From positions 1 to 31,340 of the forward strand of contig JBAVXA010000189.1 of NCBI GenBank assembly GCA_049698095.1: DNA of 31,340 nt, given 5' to 3'. The notes beneath the pieces were generated by a model, which saw only the letters and a list, made by a program, of their open reading frames with translations, made no database searches and was not told where the DNA came from. Positions 8,131 through 15,690 of this stretch are shown one piece after another (the stretch's first letter is position 1; each line of letters begins with the position of its first letter). This DNA is from JBEEJL01 sp049698095. GTDB lineage: Bacteria > Pseudomonadota > Gammaproteobacteria > Burkholderiales > JBEEJL01. The translations under genes were made by a program, and so were the position numbers.

Positions 8131-9333
8131 TCAGGTGCGTTCAATCACCATCGCCAATCCCTGCCCGACCCCGATGCAAAGGCTGATCACTGCATATTTT
8201 CCCTTACGTCTTTGCAATTCGCGCGACACAGTCAACGCCAGCCGCGCGCCGGAGCAGCCGAGCGGGTGTCCGACGGCAATTGCGCCGCCATTCGGATTGA
8301 CGCGCTTGTCGGCGAAATCGACTTTGAGCAAATGCAGGCAGCCCAGAACCTGCGCGGCAAAGGCTTCGTTGATTTCGATGATGTCCATGTCCTTCAGCCC
8401 GAGTCGCGCGCGTTCGAGTGCTTTCGGGATCGCATAGGCCGGCCCGACGCCCATGATGCGCGGCTCGACGCCGGCCGATGCGGCGGACAGAATTCTCGCC
8501 ATGGGTTTGACGCCCGCTTGTTCGCCGACGCCTTTGCTGCCAATGAATAAGGCCGCTGCGCCGTCGTTAATGCCCGATGCATTGCCCGCCGTGGTGACGC
8601 CGCCGTCGAACAGCGGTTTCATTTTTTGCAGCACCTCGAAGCTGGAATCGGCGCGCGGATGTTCGTCCTCATTCACCACTAGCGGTGGTGCTTTCCTGCC
8701 GGTCGAAACGCTGATGGAGTGAATTTCGCCGGCGAAAAATCCGTCAGCTTTGGCGGCAGCGTATTTGGCTTGCGACGCCGCGGCGAAGATATCGGCAGCT
8801 TCGCGCGAAATTCCGTATTGCGCCGCCACGTTGTCCGACGTTTCCGGCATGGTATCGCCGCCGTATTGTGCGATGATTTTCGGGTTGGGAAATCGCGCGC
8901 CGATGGTGGTGTCGAAAATCTTCATCTCGCGGCTGTAAGCGGATTCGGCTTTTGCCATGGTGAACGGTGCGCGGCTCATGCTTTCGGTGCCGCCTGCGAT
9001 ATACAGCTCGCCTTCGTTGGCAGTGATGGCGCGCGCGGCATCGATGACTGCCTGCAAGCCGCTGGCGCACAAACGATTCACTGTTGCGCCGCCAACAGAC
9101 GTCGGTAATCCGGCCAGAAGCGCAGCATGACGCGCGACGTTACGCGCGTCTTCGCCTGCCTGGTTCGTGCAACCGAGAATCACGTCTTCGATCCGTTCGG
9201 CTTTGAATGCCGAGCGCGCGACCAGGGTCTTGATGACTTCAGCGGCGAGATCGTCCGGGCGCACGCCGGCGAGTTTGCCGCCATGTCGGCCGATCGGGCT
9301 GCGCAACCCATCATATATATAAGCGTCAAGCAT
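8131..9333 (-). CDS. Acetyl-CoA acyltransferase (thiolase), 3-oxoadipyl-CoA thiolase-like
   Basis: Degradative thiolase cleaving a 3-oxoacyl-CoA with CoA to acetyl-CoA and a shortened acyl-CoA. All three catalytic residues are present: nucleophilic Cys89 in NRLCASGLQ, His356 in GHPLGCSGAR and Cys386 in CIGVGQG; the NEAFAAQ motif is also there. The length of 400 residues and the start LDAYIYDGLRSPIGRHGGKL strongly resemble 3-oxoadipyl-CoA thiolases (PcaF/PaaJ) rather than acetoacetyl-CoA thiolases (about 393 aa). That points to a dicarboxylic or aromatic-derived acyl-CoA, although paralogues have drifted in specificity. AGGAA lies 5 nt before the ATG. It is second in the leftward operon, after the 3-hydroxyacyl-CoA dehydrogenase that would make its substrate. 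Confidence 0.92.
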   Translation of the reverse strand: MLDAYIYDGLRSPIGRHGGKLAGVRPDDLAAEVIKTLVARSAFKAERIEDVILGCTNQAGEDARNVARHAALLAGLPTSVGGATVNRLCASGLQAVIDAARAITANEGELYIAGGTESMSRAPFTMAKAESAYSREMKIFDTTIGARFPNPKIIAQYGGDTMPETSDNVAAQYGISREAADIFAAASQAKYAAAKADGFFAGEIHSISVSTGRKAPPLVVNEDEHPRADSSFEVLQKMKPLFDGGVTTAGNASGINDGAAALFIGSKGVGEQAGVKPMARILSAASAGVEPRIMGVGPAYAIPKALERARLGLKDMDIIEINEAFAAQVLGCLHLLKVDFADKRVNPNGGAIAVGHPLGCSGARLALTVSRELQRRKGKYAVISLCIGVGQGLAMVIERT

Positions 9334-9349
9334 TAATATTCCTGTTTTT

Positions 9350-9380
9350 TTGACATCCTTCGCGACGCGCAGGATGCCAA
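9350..9380. repeat. Intergenic hairpin related to the contig-end repeat
   Basis: A 31-nt near-perfect hairpin lies between the dehydrogenase and thiolase genes: 10 outer pairs (one G-T), one mismatch, 3 inner pairs and a 3-nt loop. In gene direction it is followed by seven A, not T, so it is not an intrinsic terminator for the operon. Its sequence is similar to the last 27 bases of the window (17 of 27 identical), so it is probably a dispersed palindromic element. It could also tune or process the operon mRNA between the two genes. Confidence 0.6.
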
Positions 9381-9387
9381 GGTGTGT

Positions 9388-10914
9388 TTAATTTTCGTCA
9401 GTCAGTAGTGAAACATTCAACAACGCACGGCGTTTCAGCCACGGGCTGGCACGATAGCGCGGGTCGCCGTAGAAAGTATATAAATTATTCAATATATTCA
9501 ATATGTTATGCGATGAAGATTTATCGCCCATGGCGAGTGGGCCGAGCGGATAACCAAGGCCTAACTGCACAGCGCGATCAATGTCGGCGGGCGATGCAAT
9601 GCGCTGTTGCGCGATGTCGCAGCCGATGTTGACGATGTGCGCGACGACTCTTTGCGCGACGAAACCGGCACTGTCTTTGATAATCGACACCGGAATGCCG
9701 TCGCAAGCGAACAAGCCGTGTGCGGCATCGCGCATTTCGTTTGAAGTAATGGGCGAGGTCATCAGGGTGCGGCGCGAAGCTAAACCAAACAACGTGTCAA
9801 TGGCGACGGTGTTTTTCGCATCGAGACTTTCCGCGACGGCGGCGCTGGTAGCGTCAAGCCCGATCGGCATTACAATGCACAGCGAGTCGGCCGCGGGTTT
9901 TGCTGCATCGTCAATGACGCCGCCGAGTTTTATCACCAGTTCGCTCACCGCACGATGCGTCTCCGCGCCGGCTTTGCTCACCCACACTTTTTTCGGTCTG
10001 ATACCGGGGGCCGCAGGTTCGGGCGTGATCTGTTGCACGCCCTCTTTATATTCATAAAACCCGCGCTGCGTTTTACGTCCGAGCAAACCGGCGGATAAGC
10101 GCTGCGCAGTAATGATCGATGGACGAAAGCGCGGCTCCTGATAATATTGGTTATATATCGATTCCATAACCGGATGCGATACATCCAGCGCGGTCAGGTC
10201 CATCAAGGCAAATGGGCCGATCTTGAATCCGGCCGCGTCGGTGAGTATGCGGTCTACGGTGGCGAAATCCGTTACGCCCTCGCCGACGATGCGCAATGCT
10301 TCGGTACCGAATCCGCGCCCGGCGTGGTTGACGATAAATCCCGGTGTGTCTTTTGCTTTGACCGGTATGTGTCCGGTGCGTCTTGCAAGCTGCATCAATG
10401 CGTCGCCGACCCATGGCTCGGTCAATGCGCCGTCAATCACTTCAACCAGTTTCATTACCGGCACCGGATTGAAGAAATGAAATCCGCCGACGCGGCCCGG
10501 CAGTTTGCAGCCTGCAGCGATGGATGTGACCTGCAGTGATGAGGTGTTGGTCGCGAGCAGGCAATCCGCGCTGACGATAGTTTCGAGCTGGCGGAACAAA
10601 TCGCGCTTGGCTTCGAGGTTTTCAACGATCGCTTCAATGACCACATGGCAAGGGGCCAGTTGTTTGAGCTCGTCGGCGATGTGCAGGTTTCTCATCGCGG
10701 CGCTTTTTGCTTCAACAGTGATTTTGTTCTTTTCGACGAGCTTGCCGAGCGAGGCGTCAACAGCTTGTTTTGCTTCGGCGGCAGCGCCTGCCCGCGCATC
10801 CATCAACCATACTTTAATGTCCGCCTGGGCCGCAATTTGCGCAATTCCGCGTCCCATTGCGCCGGCACCGATAACGCCGAGGGTAAAGCCGGCATGGGAA
10901 ATATCAAAACGCAT
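9388..10914 (-). CDS. 3-hydroxyacyl-CoA dehydrogenase, PaaH/PaaC-like (two C-terminal domains)
   Basis: NAD-dependent oxidation of a 3-hydroxyacyl-CoA to 3-oxoacyl-CoA. From the ATG at 10914 it has 508 residues. The Rossmann domain opens with the dinucleotide-binding motif GAGAMG (16-21). The catalytic histidine is in GGFHFFNPVPVMKLVE (His about 146). A first 3HCDH C-terminal domain covers about 188-285. After a linker (about 290-405) a second one follows, including DSAGFVAQRVVAHIVN and LGLGYPLGPLAMGD. This long duplicated form is typical of phenylacetate-type PaaH/PaaC dehydrogenases, not short 285-aa HBD proteins. I chose the ATG over an adjacent upstream TTG because AGGA stands 8 nt before the ATG. 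First gene of the leftward operon; its product would pass directly to the thiolase encoded next. Confidence 0.92.
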   Translation of the reverse strand: MRFDISHAGFTLGVIGAGAMGRGIAQIAAQADIKVWLMDARAGAAAEAKQAVDASLGKLVEKNKITVEAKSAAMRNLHIADELKQLAPCHVVIEAIVENLEAKRDLFRQLETIVSADCLLATNTSSLQVTSIAAGCKLPGRVGGFHFFNPVPVMKLVEVIDGALTEPWVGDALMQLARRTGHIPVKAKDTPGFIVNHAGRGFGTEALRIVGEGVTDFATVDRILTDAAGFKIGPFALMDLTALDVSHPVMESIYNQYYQEPRFRPSIITAQRLSAGLLGRKTQRGFYEYKEGVQQITPEPAAPGIRPKKVWVSKAGAETHRAVSELVIKLGGVIDDAAKPAADSLCIVMPIGLDATSAAVAESLDAKNTVAIDTLFGLASRRTLMTSPITSNEMRDAAHGLFACDGIPVSIIKDSAGFVAQRVVAHIVNIGCDIAQQRIASPADIDRAVQLGLGYPLGPLAMGDKSSSHNILNILNNLYTFYGDPRYRASPWLKRRALLNVSLLTDEN

Positions 10915-10968
10915 CAAAGAATTCCTGATTCAAGGCTTGGTTCCGCGGGCAGCACAATTCTGCATGTG

Positions 10969-10997
10969 ATGCTAACCAAATTACTCTCGCTTGTAAA
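10969..10997 (-). promoter_or_regulatory. Candidate sigma70 promoter of the leftward catabolic operon
   Basis: Read leftward, TTTACA (5 of 6 to TTGACA), a 17-nt spacer and TAGCAT (4 of 6 to TATAAT) sit in the roughly 130-bp divergent region, with the -10 box 54 nt before the dehydrogenase ATG. Optimal spacing and location support it. For the opposite operon I see only a CATAAT box at 11011-11016 without a good -35, so that promoter may need an activator. No clear operator palindrome was seen between them. Confidence 0.45.
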
Positions 10998-11046
10998 CGC
11001 GAATAACCGGCATAATGGTAAACGTCAATCCGGCCTGGAAAAACCG

Positions 11047-12093
11047 ATGAAAAATCCGCGGTGGAAAAACCGTCCCGACGGCTCAACCTGGGGAGACTTC
11101 GGCGTTGACGACCAACTCGGTCGCTTGAATCTGCTCACGCCGCAAAAAGTAATGCAAGGCGTGGCGGAAGTCCGCGAAGGGCTGGCGTTCTGTCTGAGTC
11201 TGCCGCTGGATTACCCGGGCGGTTCGGTGCTCAACCCCAGCCGCAAACCGCCGCAAATCAGTCCGACGCATTACGCCGACGGCCAGCCGCGCATGAATTT
11301 TCCGCTGGCAAAATTCGATCCGAACAGCACCGACATAGTGTGCGACGACCAGGTACTGCTGTCGCTGCAATATTCAACCCAATGGGACAGTCTCGCGCAT
11401 ATCGGCGCGCGCTTCGACGCGGACGGCGACGGCGTCGAAGATATGGTGTATTACAACGGCTATCGGGCGAACGAGCATATCGCCGGGCCGCATGATTACG
11501 ACGGCGGACATGAATGCGCCGGGCCGTTTGGCGCGAACGCGCTCGGTATTGAGAATATGGCGCAGAAAGCCATTCAGGGCCGCGGCGTGCTGGTCGATCT
11601 GCACGCGCACTACGGCCATGCGCGCAAGGCCCTCGGCTACGACGATTTGATGCGCGTGATGCAAGCCGACAAAGTCGACATCGAGACCGGCGACATGTTG
11701 GTATTGCATACCGGGTTCACCCATTTAATCATGCAAATGCAGCGGCAGCCGGACAAGGAGACCGTGAAAGCCAGCGGCCTCGGGCTCGACGGACGCGATG
11801 AAAAACTGCTGCAGTGGATCACCGATATAGGCATAGCGGCAATTTGCGCGGATAATTACGCAGTGGAGCACTACCCGGCCAATCCACCTTTGCGTCCCGG
11901 CAGGGCGCCGTTGCTGCCGTTGCATCAGCACTGCCTGTTCAAGCTCGGCGCGCCGTTAGCCGAATTATGGTGGCTCAAGGATCTGGCCGATTGGCTGCGC
12001 AAAAACCGGCGCAATCGCTTTCTGTTGACCGCGCCGCCGTTGCGCCTGCCAGGCGCAGTCGGATCGCCAGTGACGCCGGTTGCGACCGTATAA
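11047..12093 (+). CDS. Cyclase family protein (kynurenine formamidase-like metal hydrolase)
   Basis: Member of the putative cyclase/kynurenine formamidase fold (PF04199-like), the long type of about 350 residues; here 348. These enzymes hydrolyse amides, lactones or cyclic compounds with a divalent metal. The metal-motif region reads STQWDSLAHIG (110-120), which aligns with the classic T-H-x-D-x-P-x-H; Asp114 and His118 are kept while the first His is Gln112. GIENMAQKAIQGRGVLVDLHAHYG (about 167-190) is the second conserved block. I start at 11047 (MKNPRWKN) because an upstream in-frame start would overlap the divergent dehydrogenase gene and its residues look non-coding. The ribosome-binding site is weak. 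First gene of the rightward operon; probably opens a ring or lactone, substrate unknown. Confidence 0.87.
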   Translation: MKNPRWKNRPDGSTWGDFGVDDQLGRLNLLTPQKVMQGVAEVREGLAFCLSLPLDYPGGSVLNPSRKPPQISPTHYADGQPRMNFPLAKFDPNSTDIVCDDQVLLSLQYSTQWDSLAHIGARFDADGDGVEDMVYYNGYRANEHIAGPHDYDGGHECAGPFGANALGIENMAQKAIQGRGVLVDLHAHYGHARKALGYDDLMRVMQADKVDIETGDMLVLHTGFTHLIMQMQRQPDKETVKASGLGLDGRDEKLLQWITDIGIAAICADNYAVEHYPANPPLRPGRAPLLPLHQHCLFKLGAPLAELWWLKDLADWLRKNRRNRFLLTAPPLRLPGAVGSPVTPVATV

Positions 12094-12117
12094 TTTCCGA
12101 TACTGGAGGACATCGCC

Positions 12118-12906
12118 ATGAATGATAATGTGAAACTTCCGCCGCAGCTCGGCATGAACCTGCCGCAACCGCCGGTTTTTGCCACGGTCGAAGAGGAACG
12201 GCAACAGCGCAAACAAAAACTGGCCGGTGCTTTTCGCCTTTTTTCCAAATTCGGGTTCGACGAAGGCGTAGCCGGGCATATTACCGCGCGCGATCCGGAA
12301 TACACCGATACGTTCTGGGTAAACCCGTTCGGCATGCATTTTTCCCAGATCAAGGCGTCCGACCTGATTCGCGTTTCGCATACCGGCGAAGTGGTCGAAG
12401 GCAAACAACCGGTGAATGCCGCAGCGTTCGCGATCCATTCGCAAGTGCACGCGGCGCGACCCGATTGCGTTGCCGCTGCGCATTCGCACTCGCTCTACGG
12501 CAAGACCTGGGCCACACTCGGGCGCCTGCTCGACCCTTTGACGCAGGATGCGTGCGCTTTCTATAAATCTCACGCGCTGTTCAACGATTACACCGGCGTG
12601 GTGCTCGACACCAGCGAAGGCGCGCGCATCGGCAAAGCCCTCGGGCCGAACAAGGCGGTAATCCTGCAGAATCACGGTTTATTGACGGTTGGCCACACGG
12701 TTGATGAAGCGGCGTGGTGGTTCATTACCATGGAACGCTCATGTCAGGCGCAACTGCTCGCCGAAGCAGCCGGGCAACCGATTTCGATTGACGATAAAAA
12801 CGCTGCGCTGACCTGCTCGCAGGTCGGTTCGCACTTTGCCGGCTGGTTTCAGTTTCAACCGTTGTGGAATAGAATTGTCAAAGAACAGCCGGACCTGCTT
12901 TGCTAA
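12118..12906 (+). CDS. Class II aldolase/adducin family protein
   Basis: Zinc-dependent aldolase/decarboxylase fold related to L-fuculose-phosphate aldolase, 262 residues. GVAGHITARDPE (about 50-61) and FWVNPFGMHFSQIKASDL (about 66-83) are the usual N-terminal core. HSH (122-124) and NHGLLTVG (His186) supply the metal-binding histidines. The phosphate-sugar binding residues cannot be judged from sequence alone. Members without a sugar-phosphate context are common in Burkholderiales catabolic clusters and act on hydroxy- or oxo-acids by retro-aldol cleavage or decarboxylation. The gene follows the cyclase by 24 bp and has a strong GGAGGA 7 nt before its ATG. A step after ring opening by the cyclase product is plausible, not demonstrated. 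Confidence 0.9.
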   Translation: MNDNVKLPPQLGMNLPQPPVFATVEEERQQRKQKLAGAFRLFSKFGFDEGVAGHITARDPEYTDTFWVNPFGMHFSQIKASDLIRVSHTGEVVEGKQPVNAAAFAIHSQVHAARPDCVAAAHSHSLYGKTWATLGRLLDPLTQDACAFYKSHALFNDYTGVVLDTSEGARIGKALGPNKAVILQNHGLLTVGHTVDEAAWWFITMERSCQAQLLAEAAGQPISIDDKNAALTCSQVGSHFAGWFQFQPLWNRIVKEQPDLLC

Positions 12907-12945
12907 AAATATTAATATAATCAAAAAGTTAAAACAAGGCTCGAA

Positions 12946-13884
12946 ATGACCGAAATAATTCTCCATCACTACCCGATGTCGCCCTTCGCGGAGAAAATCC
13001 GCCTCATCATGGGCTACAAAAAACTGCAATGGAACAGTGTGATAATTTCTCCCATCATGCCCAAGCCCGATGTGATTGCGCTTACCGGCGGTTACCGCAA
13101 AACGCCGGTACTGCAAATCGGCGCAGATATTTATTGCGACACGCAGCTGATTGCCCGGGTACTGGACGAAATAAAATACAGCCCCACTTTGTTTCCGGCA
13201 CGAAGCGCGATCGCATCGACTGCTGCTGCGGCATGGGCGGATCGCCAGCTATTTTTCGCCTCGGTGATGATCGCCTCGCAGCCTGAAGGGGCCAAAGTCC
13301 TGTTCGGCCACATGAGCGAAGCGGAAATGAATGCCTTCCGCGAAGACCGCGCCGCGTTTCGCAAAGGCCCGGCGCAACGCCCCAGCCTGAACGAAGCGCG
13401 CCTGCTGTTGCTCAACACTTTGCAGCAAATGGAATCCCAGTTTGAGTCCGGCGTGAAATTCATCATGGGTGACGGGCCATGCATCGCCGATTTCTCTTAT
13501 TATCATTGTCTGTGGTTTATCCTGCGCGCCGGTCCGGCGGCGGACATTCTCGATCGCTATCCGCGCGTGCATGATTGGCTGGGGCGCATGAAAGCGCTCG
13601 GCCATGGCGAATCGCAGGACATGAGCAGCACCGACGCCATCGCCGTCGCGCACAATGCCGAACCGATGGCCGAGGGTACAGTCGCTGTCGAGTTGCCCGA
13701 GGGCATTGCGCTCGGCGATATGGTATCGGTCGCGCCCGGCGATTACGGGCAGGATCCGTCGACCGGCAAGCTGGCGCTGGCGCGGCTGGACGAAATCGGC
13801 ATTCGGCGTCACGATGAGCGCGCCGGAACCGTCGTTATCCATTTCCCCCGCGCGGGCTACCAGATGACAAAAGTCGAAGCCTGA
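12946..13884 (+). CDS. Glutathione S-transferase-like protein with C-terminal extension (312 aa)
   Basis: The thioredoxin-fold N-terminal domain (about 1-80) begins TEIILHHYPMSPFAEKIRLIM, with a candidate Ser12 near the active site. RKTPVLQIG (about 51-59) carries the cis-proline and is followed by the helix beginning DTQLIARVLDE. A helical GST C-domain (about 95-225) includes the conserved GDGPCIADFSYYHCLWF stretch. Residues from about 230 onward (VAVELPEGIALGDMVSVAPGDYG and after) look like an added beta-rich domain of about 80 residues not seen in ordinary 200-230-aa GSTs. The usual glutamate-serine glutathione site is replaced by CDTQ. AAGG lies 6 nt before the ATG. The next gene starts 1 nt after its stop, implying tight co-expression. 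Function unknown; it could be an isomerase or a non-catalytic GST relative. Confidence 0.84.
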   Translation: MTEIILHHYPMSPFAEKIRLIMGYKKLQWNSVIISPIMPKPDVIALTGGYRKTPVLQIGADIYCDTQLIARVLDEIKYSPTLFPARSAIASTAAAAWADRQLFFASVMIASQPEGAKVLFGHMSEAEMNAFREDRAAFRKGPAQRPSLNEARLLLLNTLQQMESQFESGVKFIMGDGPCIADFSYYHCLWFILRAGPAADILDRYPRVHDWLGRMKALGHGESQDMSSTDAIAVAHNAEPMAEGTVAVELPEGIALGDMVSVAPGDYGQDPSTGKLALARLDEIGIRRHDERAGTVVIHFPRAGYQMTKVEA

Positions 13885-13885
13885 T

Positions 13886-14788
13886 TTGGATACGATTTTG
13901 CCTCCAGCGTATCGACCCGTCAGGGCTGCGCGTTCGGAATTCATCGTCGTGCGCGGGTTACGCTATCACGTCCATGTCTGGGGCGCTGCAGCGCAGCCGA
14001 AACTGTTTCTGTTCCACGGCTGGATGGACGTCGGCGCATCGTTTCAATTTCTGGTCGATGCATTGATTCAAGACTGGCACGTCATTGCGCCGGACTGGCG
14101 CGGCTTCGGTCTGAGCGAATGGCCGCAGGACGGATATTATTTTCCCGACTATATCGGCGATATGGAAGCCGTCATCAAGCATTATTCGCCCGACGCACCG
14201 GTCAATCTCGTCGGCCACAGCATGGGCGGCAACGTGGCGGGCTTGTACGCCGGCGCGCGTGCGGAAAGAATCCGCAAATTCATCTCGCTCGAAGGCTTTG
14301 GCATGCCCGCGCAGGAGCCGGACAAGGCGCCTGCGCGCTATCGCCAGTGGCTGCATGAATTGCACGAGACGCCGGGCTTCCGGCCGTATAAAGATTTTTC
14401 CGAAGTCGCGCAGCGCCTGCAAAAAACTAACCCGCGCCTGGCTACCGATAAGGCATTATTTCTCGCGAAGCATTGGGCCAAGCAGACATCCAACGGCGAT
14501 GTCATCCTGAATAGCGACCCGCGCCATAAAAACATCAATCCGGTTTTATCTCGCCTCGAAGAAGCAATGGCCTGCTGGCGCGCGATCACGGCGCCGACGC
14601 TGTGGGTCATTGCCAGCGAAACCGATATCATCAGCAAGTGGCTGAAGGAAGACGCAACAGCCTTTGCGCAGCGAAAAAAATATTTTGCCCATTATTCCGA
14701 AGCCACAGTGCAGAACGCCGGACATATGCTGCACCATGATCAGCCACAGGTGCTGGCGAAAATCATCGAAACCTTCCTCAATCAATAA
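13886..14788 (+). CDS. Alpha/beta hydrolase (Ser nucleophile), TTG start
   Basis: 300-residue hydrolase with a complete serine triad pattern. The oxyanion motif is FLFHGWMD (about 41-48). The nucleophile elbow GHSMGG has Ser112, and the histidine is in NAGHMLHHDQP (His280); the acid is probably in ASETDIIS. Asp69-Arg72 in APDWRGFGLS is the conserved strand-4 turn. It is unlike the Asp-nucleophile hydrolase at 2921-3805, so the two are not recent duplicates. It probably hydrolyses an ester, lactone or C-C bond; meta-cleavage-product hydrolases share this fold. The TTG start directly follows the preceding stop (1-nt gap) with no good ribosome-binding site, so translation may be coupled. Later in-frame starts would cut into the first strands. 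Confidence 0.87.
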   Translation: MDTILPPAYRPVRAARSEFIVVRGLRYHVHVWGAAAQPKLFLFHGWMDVGASFQFLVDALIQDWHVIAPDWRGFGLSEWPQDGYYFPDYIGDMEAVIKHYSPDAPVNLVGHSMGGNVAGLYAGARAERIRKFISLEGFGMPAQEPDKAPARYRQWLHELHETPGFRPYKDFSEVAQRLQKTNPRLATDKALFLAKHWAKQTSNGDVILNSDPRHKNINPVLSRLEEAMACWRAITAPTLWVIASETDIISKWLKEDATAFAQRKKYFAHYSEATVQNAGHMLHHDQPQVLAKIIETFLNQ

Positions 14789-14798
14789 AGTGCAACCC

Positions 14799-15650
14799 AT
14801 GCAAAACCTGAAAAATAAAGTGGCCGTCATCACCGGCGGCGCGAGCGGGCTGGGGCGCGCGATAGCGGATGTGTGCGTGCGCGAAGGCATGAAAATCGTT
14901 ATTGCCGATATCGAAGACCGCGCGCTGCAGCAGGCGGCGTCAGAACTGAAAAAAATGGGCGCAGAAGTACTGGCGGTGAAATGCGATGTGTCGAAAGCCG
15001 TCGATGTACAGGCGCTCGCGGATCGGACCTATGCAGCATTCGGCGCCTGCCATCTATTGTTCAACAATGCAGGGGTCGCTGGCGGCAAGCGAGCGTGGGA
15101 AACCACCGAAGCCGACTGGCAATGGGAGCTGGGCGTCAATTTATGGGGCGTAATTAACGGCGTCCGAATCTTCGTGCCGCGCATGCTCGCGCAGGGTGAT
15201 GAAGGCTACGTCATCAACACCGCCTCGGTCGCTGGCTTGCTTACGCCCACCATGTCCGCGTCGTATAACGTCAGCAAACACGGCGTTGTTGCGCTGACCG
15301 AAACCTTGTATCACGACCTGAATGAAGTAGGCGCAAAAATTCATGCCGCCGTTTTATGCCCGGCGTATGTCAACACCGGCATCGGCGAATCGTCGCGCAA
15401 CCGGCCGGCGGACTTGAAAAACGAGGAAGAAAGCATGTCGGCTGATCAGAAAGCGAGGCATGAGTTATTGAAACAAGCCTTGATCAAGGGTAAGAAAACC
15501 GCGGCCGATGTCGCGAACGACCTGTTCGCGGCGATTGCCGAAGACAAATTTTACATCCTCACGCACCCAAGAATTTTGCCGGCAGTGCAAATGCGCTTTG
15601 ATGAAATCCTGAATCAGCGCAATCCAACCAATCCGATCAATACGAAATGA
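14799..15650 (+). CDS. Short-chain dehydrogenase/reductase (SDR)
   Basis: Classical SDR oxidising or reducing a hydroxyl/keto group with NAD(P). From the ATG at 14799 it has 283 residues: cofactor motif TGGASGLG (12-19), NNAG (89-92), and catalytic Asn114, Ser143, Tyr156 and Lys160 (YxxxK). An acidic residue after strand 2 (IADIED) favours NAD(H) over NADP(H). The tail beyond 190 (long helical EEESMSADQKARHELL region) resembles the SDRs of about 280 aa in Burkholderiales xenobiotic clusters. A frame open 45 codons further upstream overlaps the previous gene and is not a credible start. It begins 10 nt after the hydrolase stop and is the last gene before the axis of the inverted repeat. Confidence 0.9.
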   Translation: MQNLKNKVAVITGGASGLGRAIADVCVREGMKIVIADIEDRALQQAASELKKMGAEVLAVKCDVSKAVDVQALADRTYAAFGACHLLFNNAGVAGGKRAWETTEADWQWELGVNLWGVINGVRIFVPRMLAQGDEGYVINTASVAGLLTPTMSASYNVSKHGVVALTETLYHDLNEVGAKIHAAVLCPAYVNTGIGESSRNRPADLKNEEESMSADQKARHELLKQALIKGKKTAADVANDLFAAIAEDKFYILTHPRILPAVQMRFDEILNQRNPTNPINTK

Positions 15651-15690
15651 TGTTGTAGGGTGCGCCGTGCGCACGGCGCACCCTACAACA
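15651..15690. repeat. Central GC-rich palindrome at the fold-back axis
   Basis: The 40 bases between the two mirrored SDR stop codons form a spacerless palindrome, tgttgtagggtgcgccgtgc and its complement. The inner part, ggtgcgccgtgc|gcacggcgcacc, resembles short dispersed palindromes found after genes in many proteobacteria, often beginning GTAGGGTGCGC. I therefore think a natural palindrome of roughly 26-32 bp was the pivot on which the contig folded. Placed 1 nt after the SDR stop, it could in the real genome serve as the operon's terminator hairpin, although no T-run is visible. Confidence 0.75.

Noticed and set aside
9350..9380. Rho-independent terminator
   Set aside because: In gene direction the hairpin is followed by A residues, not T; in the other direction the T-run precedes the hairpin.
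10645..11046. N-terminal 134-codon extension of the cyclase-family gene
   Set aside because: It overlaps the start of the divergent dehydrogenase gene and the promoter region; the homologous-looking protein begins at MKNPRWKN.
14664..14798. 45-codon N-terminal extension of the SDR
   Set aside because: It lies wholly inside the preceding hydrolase gene in another frame, and the SDR cofactor motif is at the normal distance from the later ATG.
15651..15690. Hairpin telomere or replication origin at the axis
   Set aside because: There is no protelomerase, replication initiator or iterons, and the centre is GC-rich. Kept only as an alternative in the findings.
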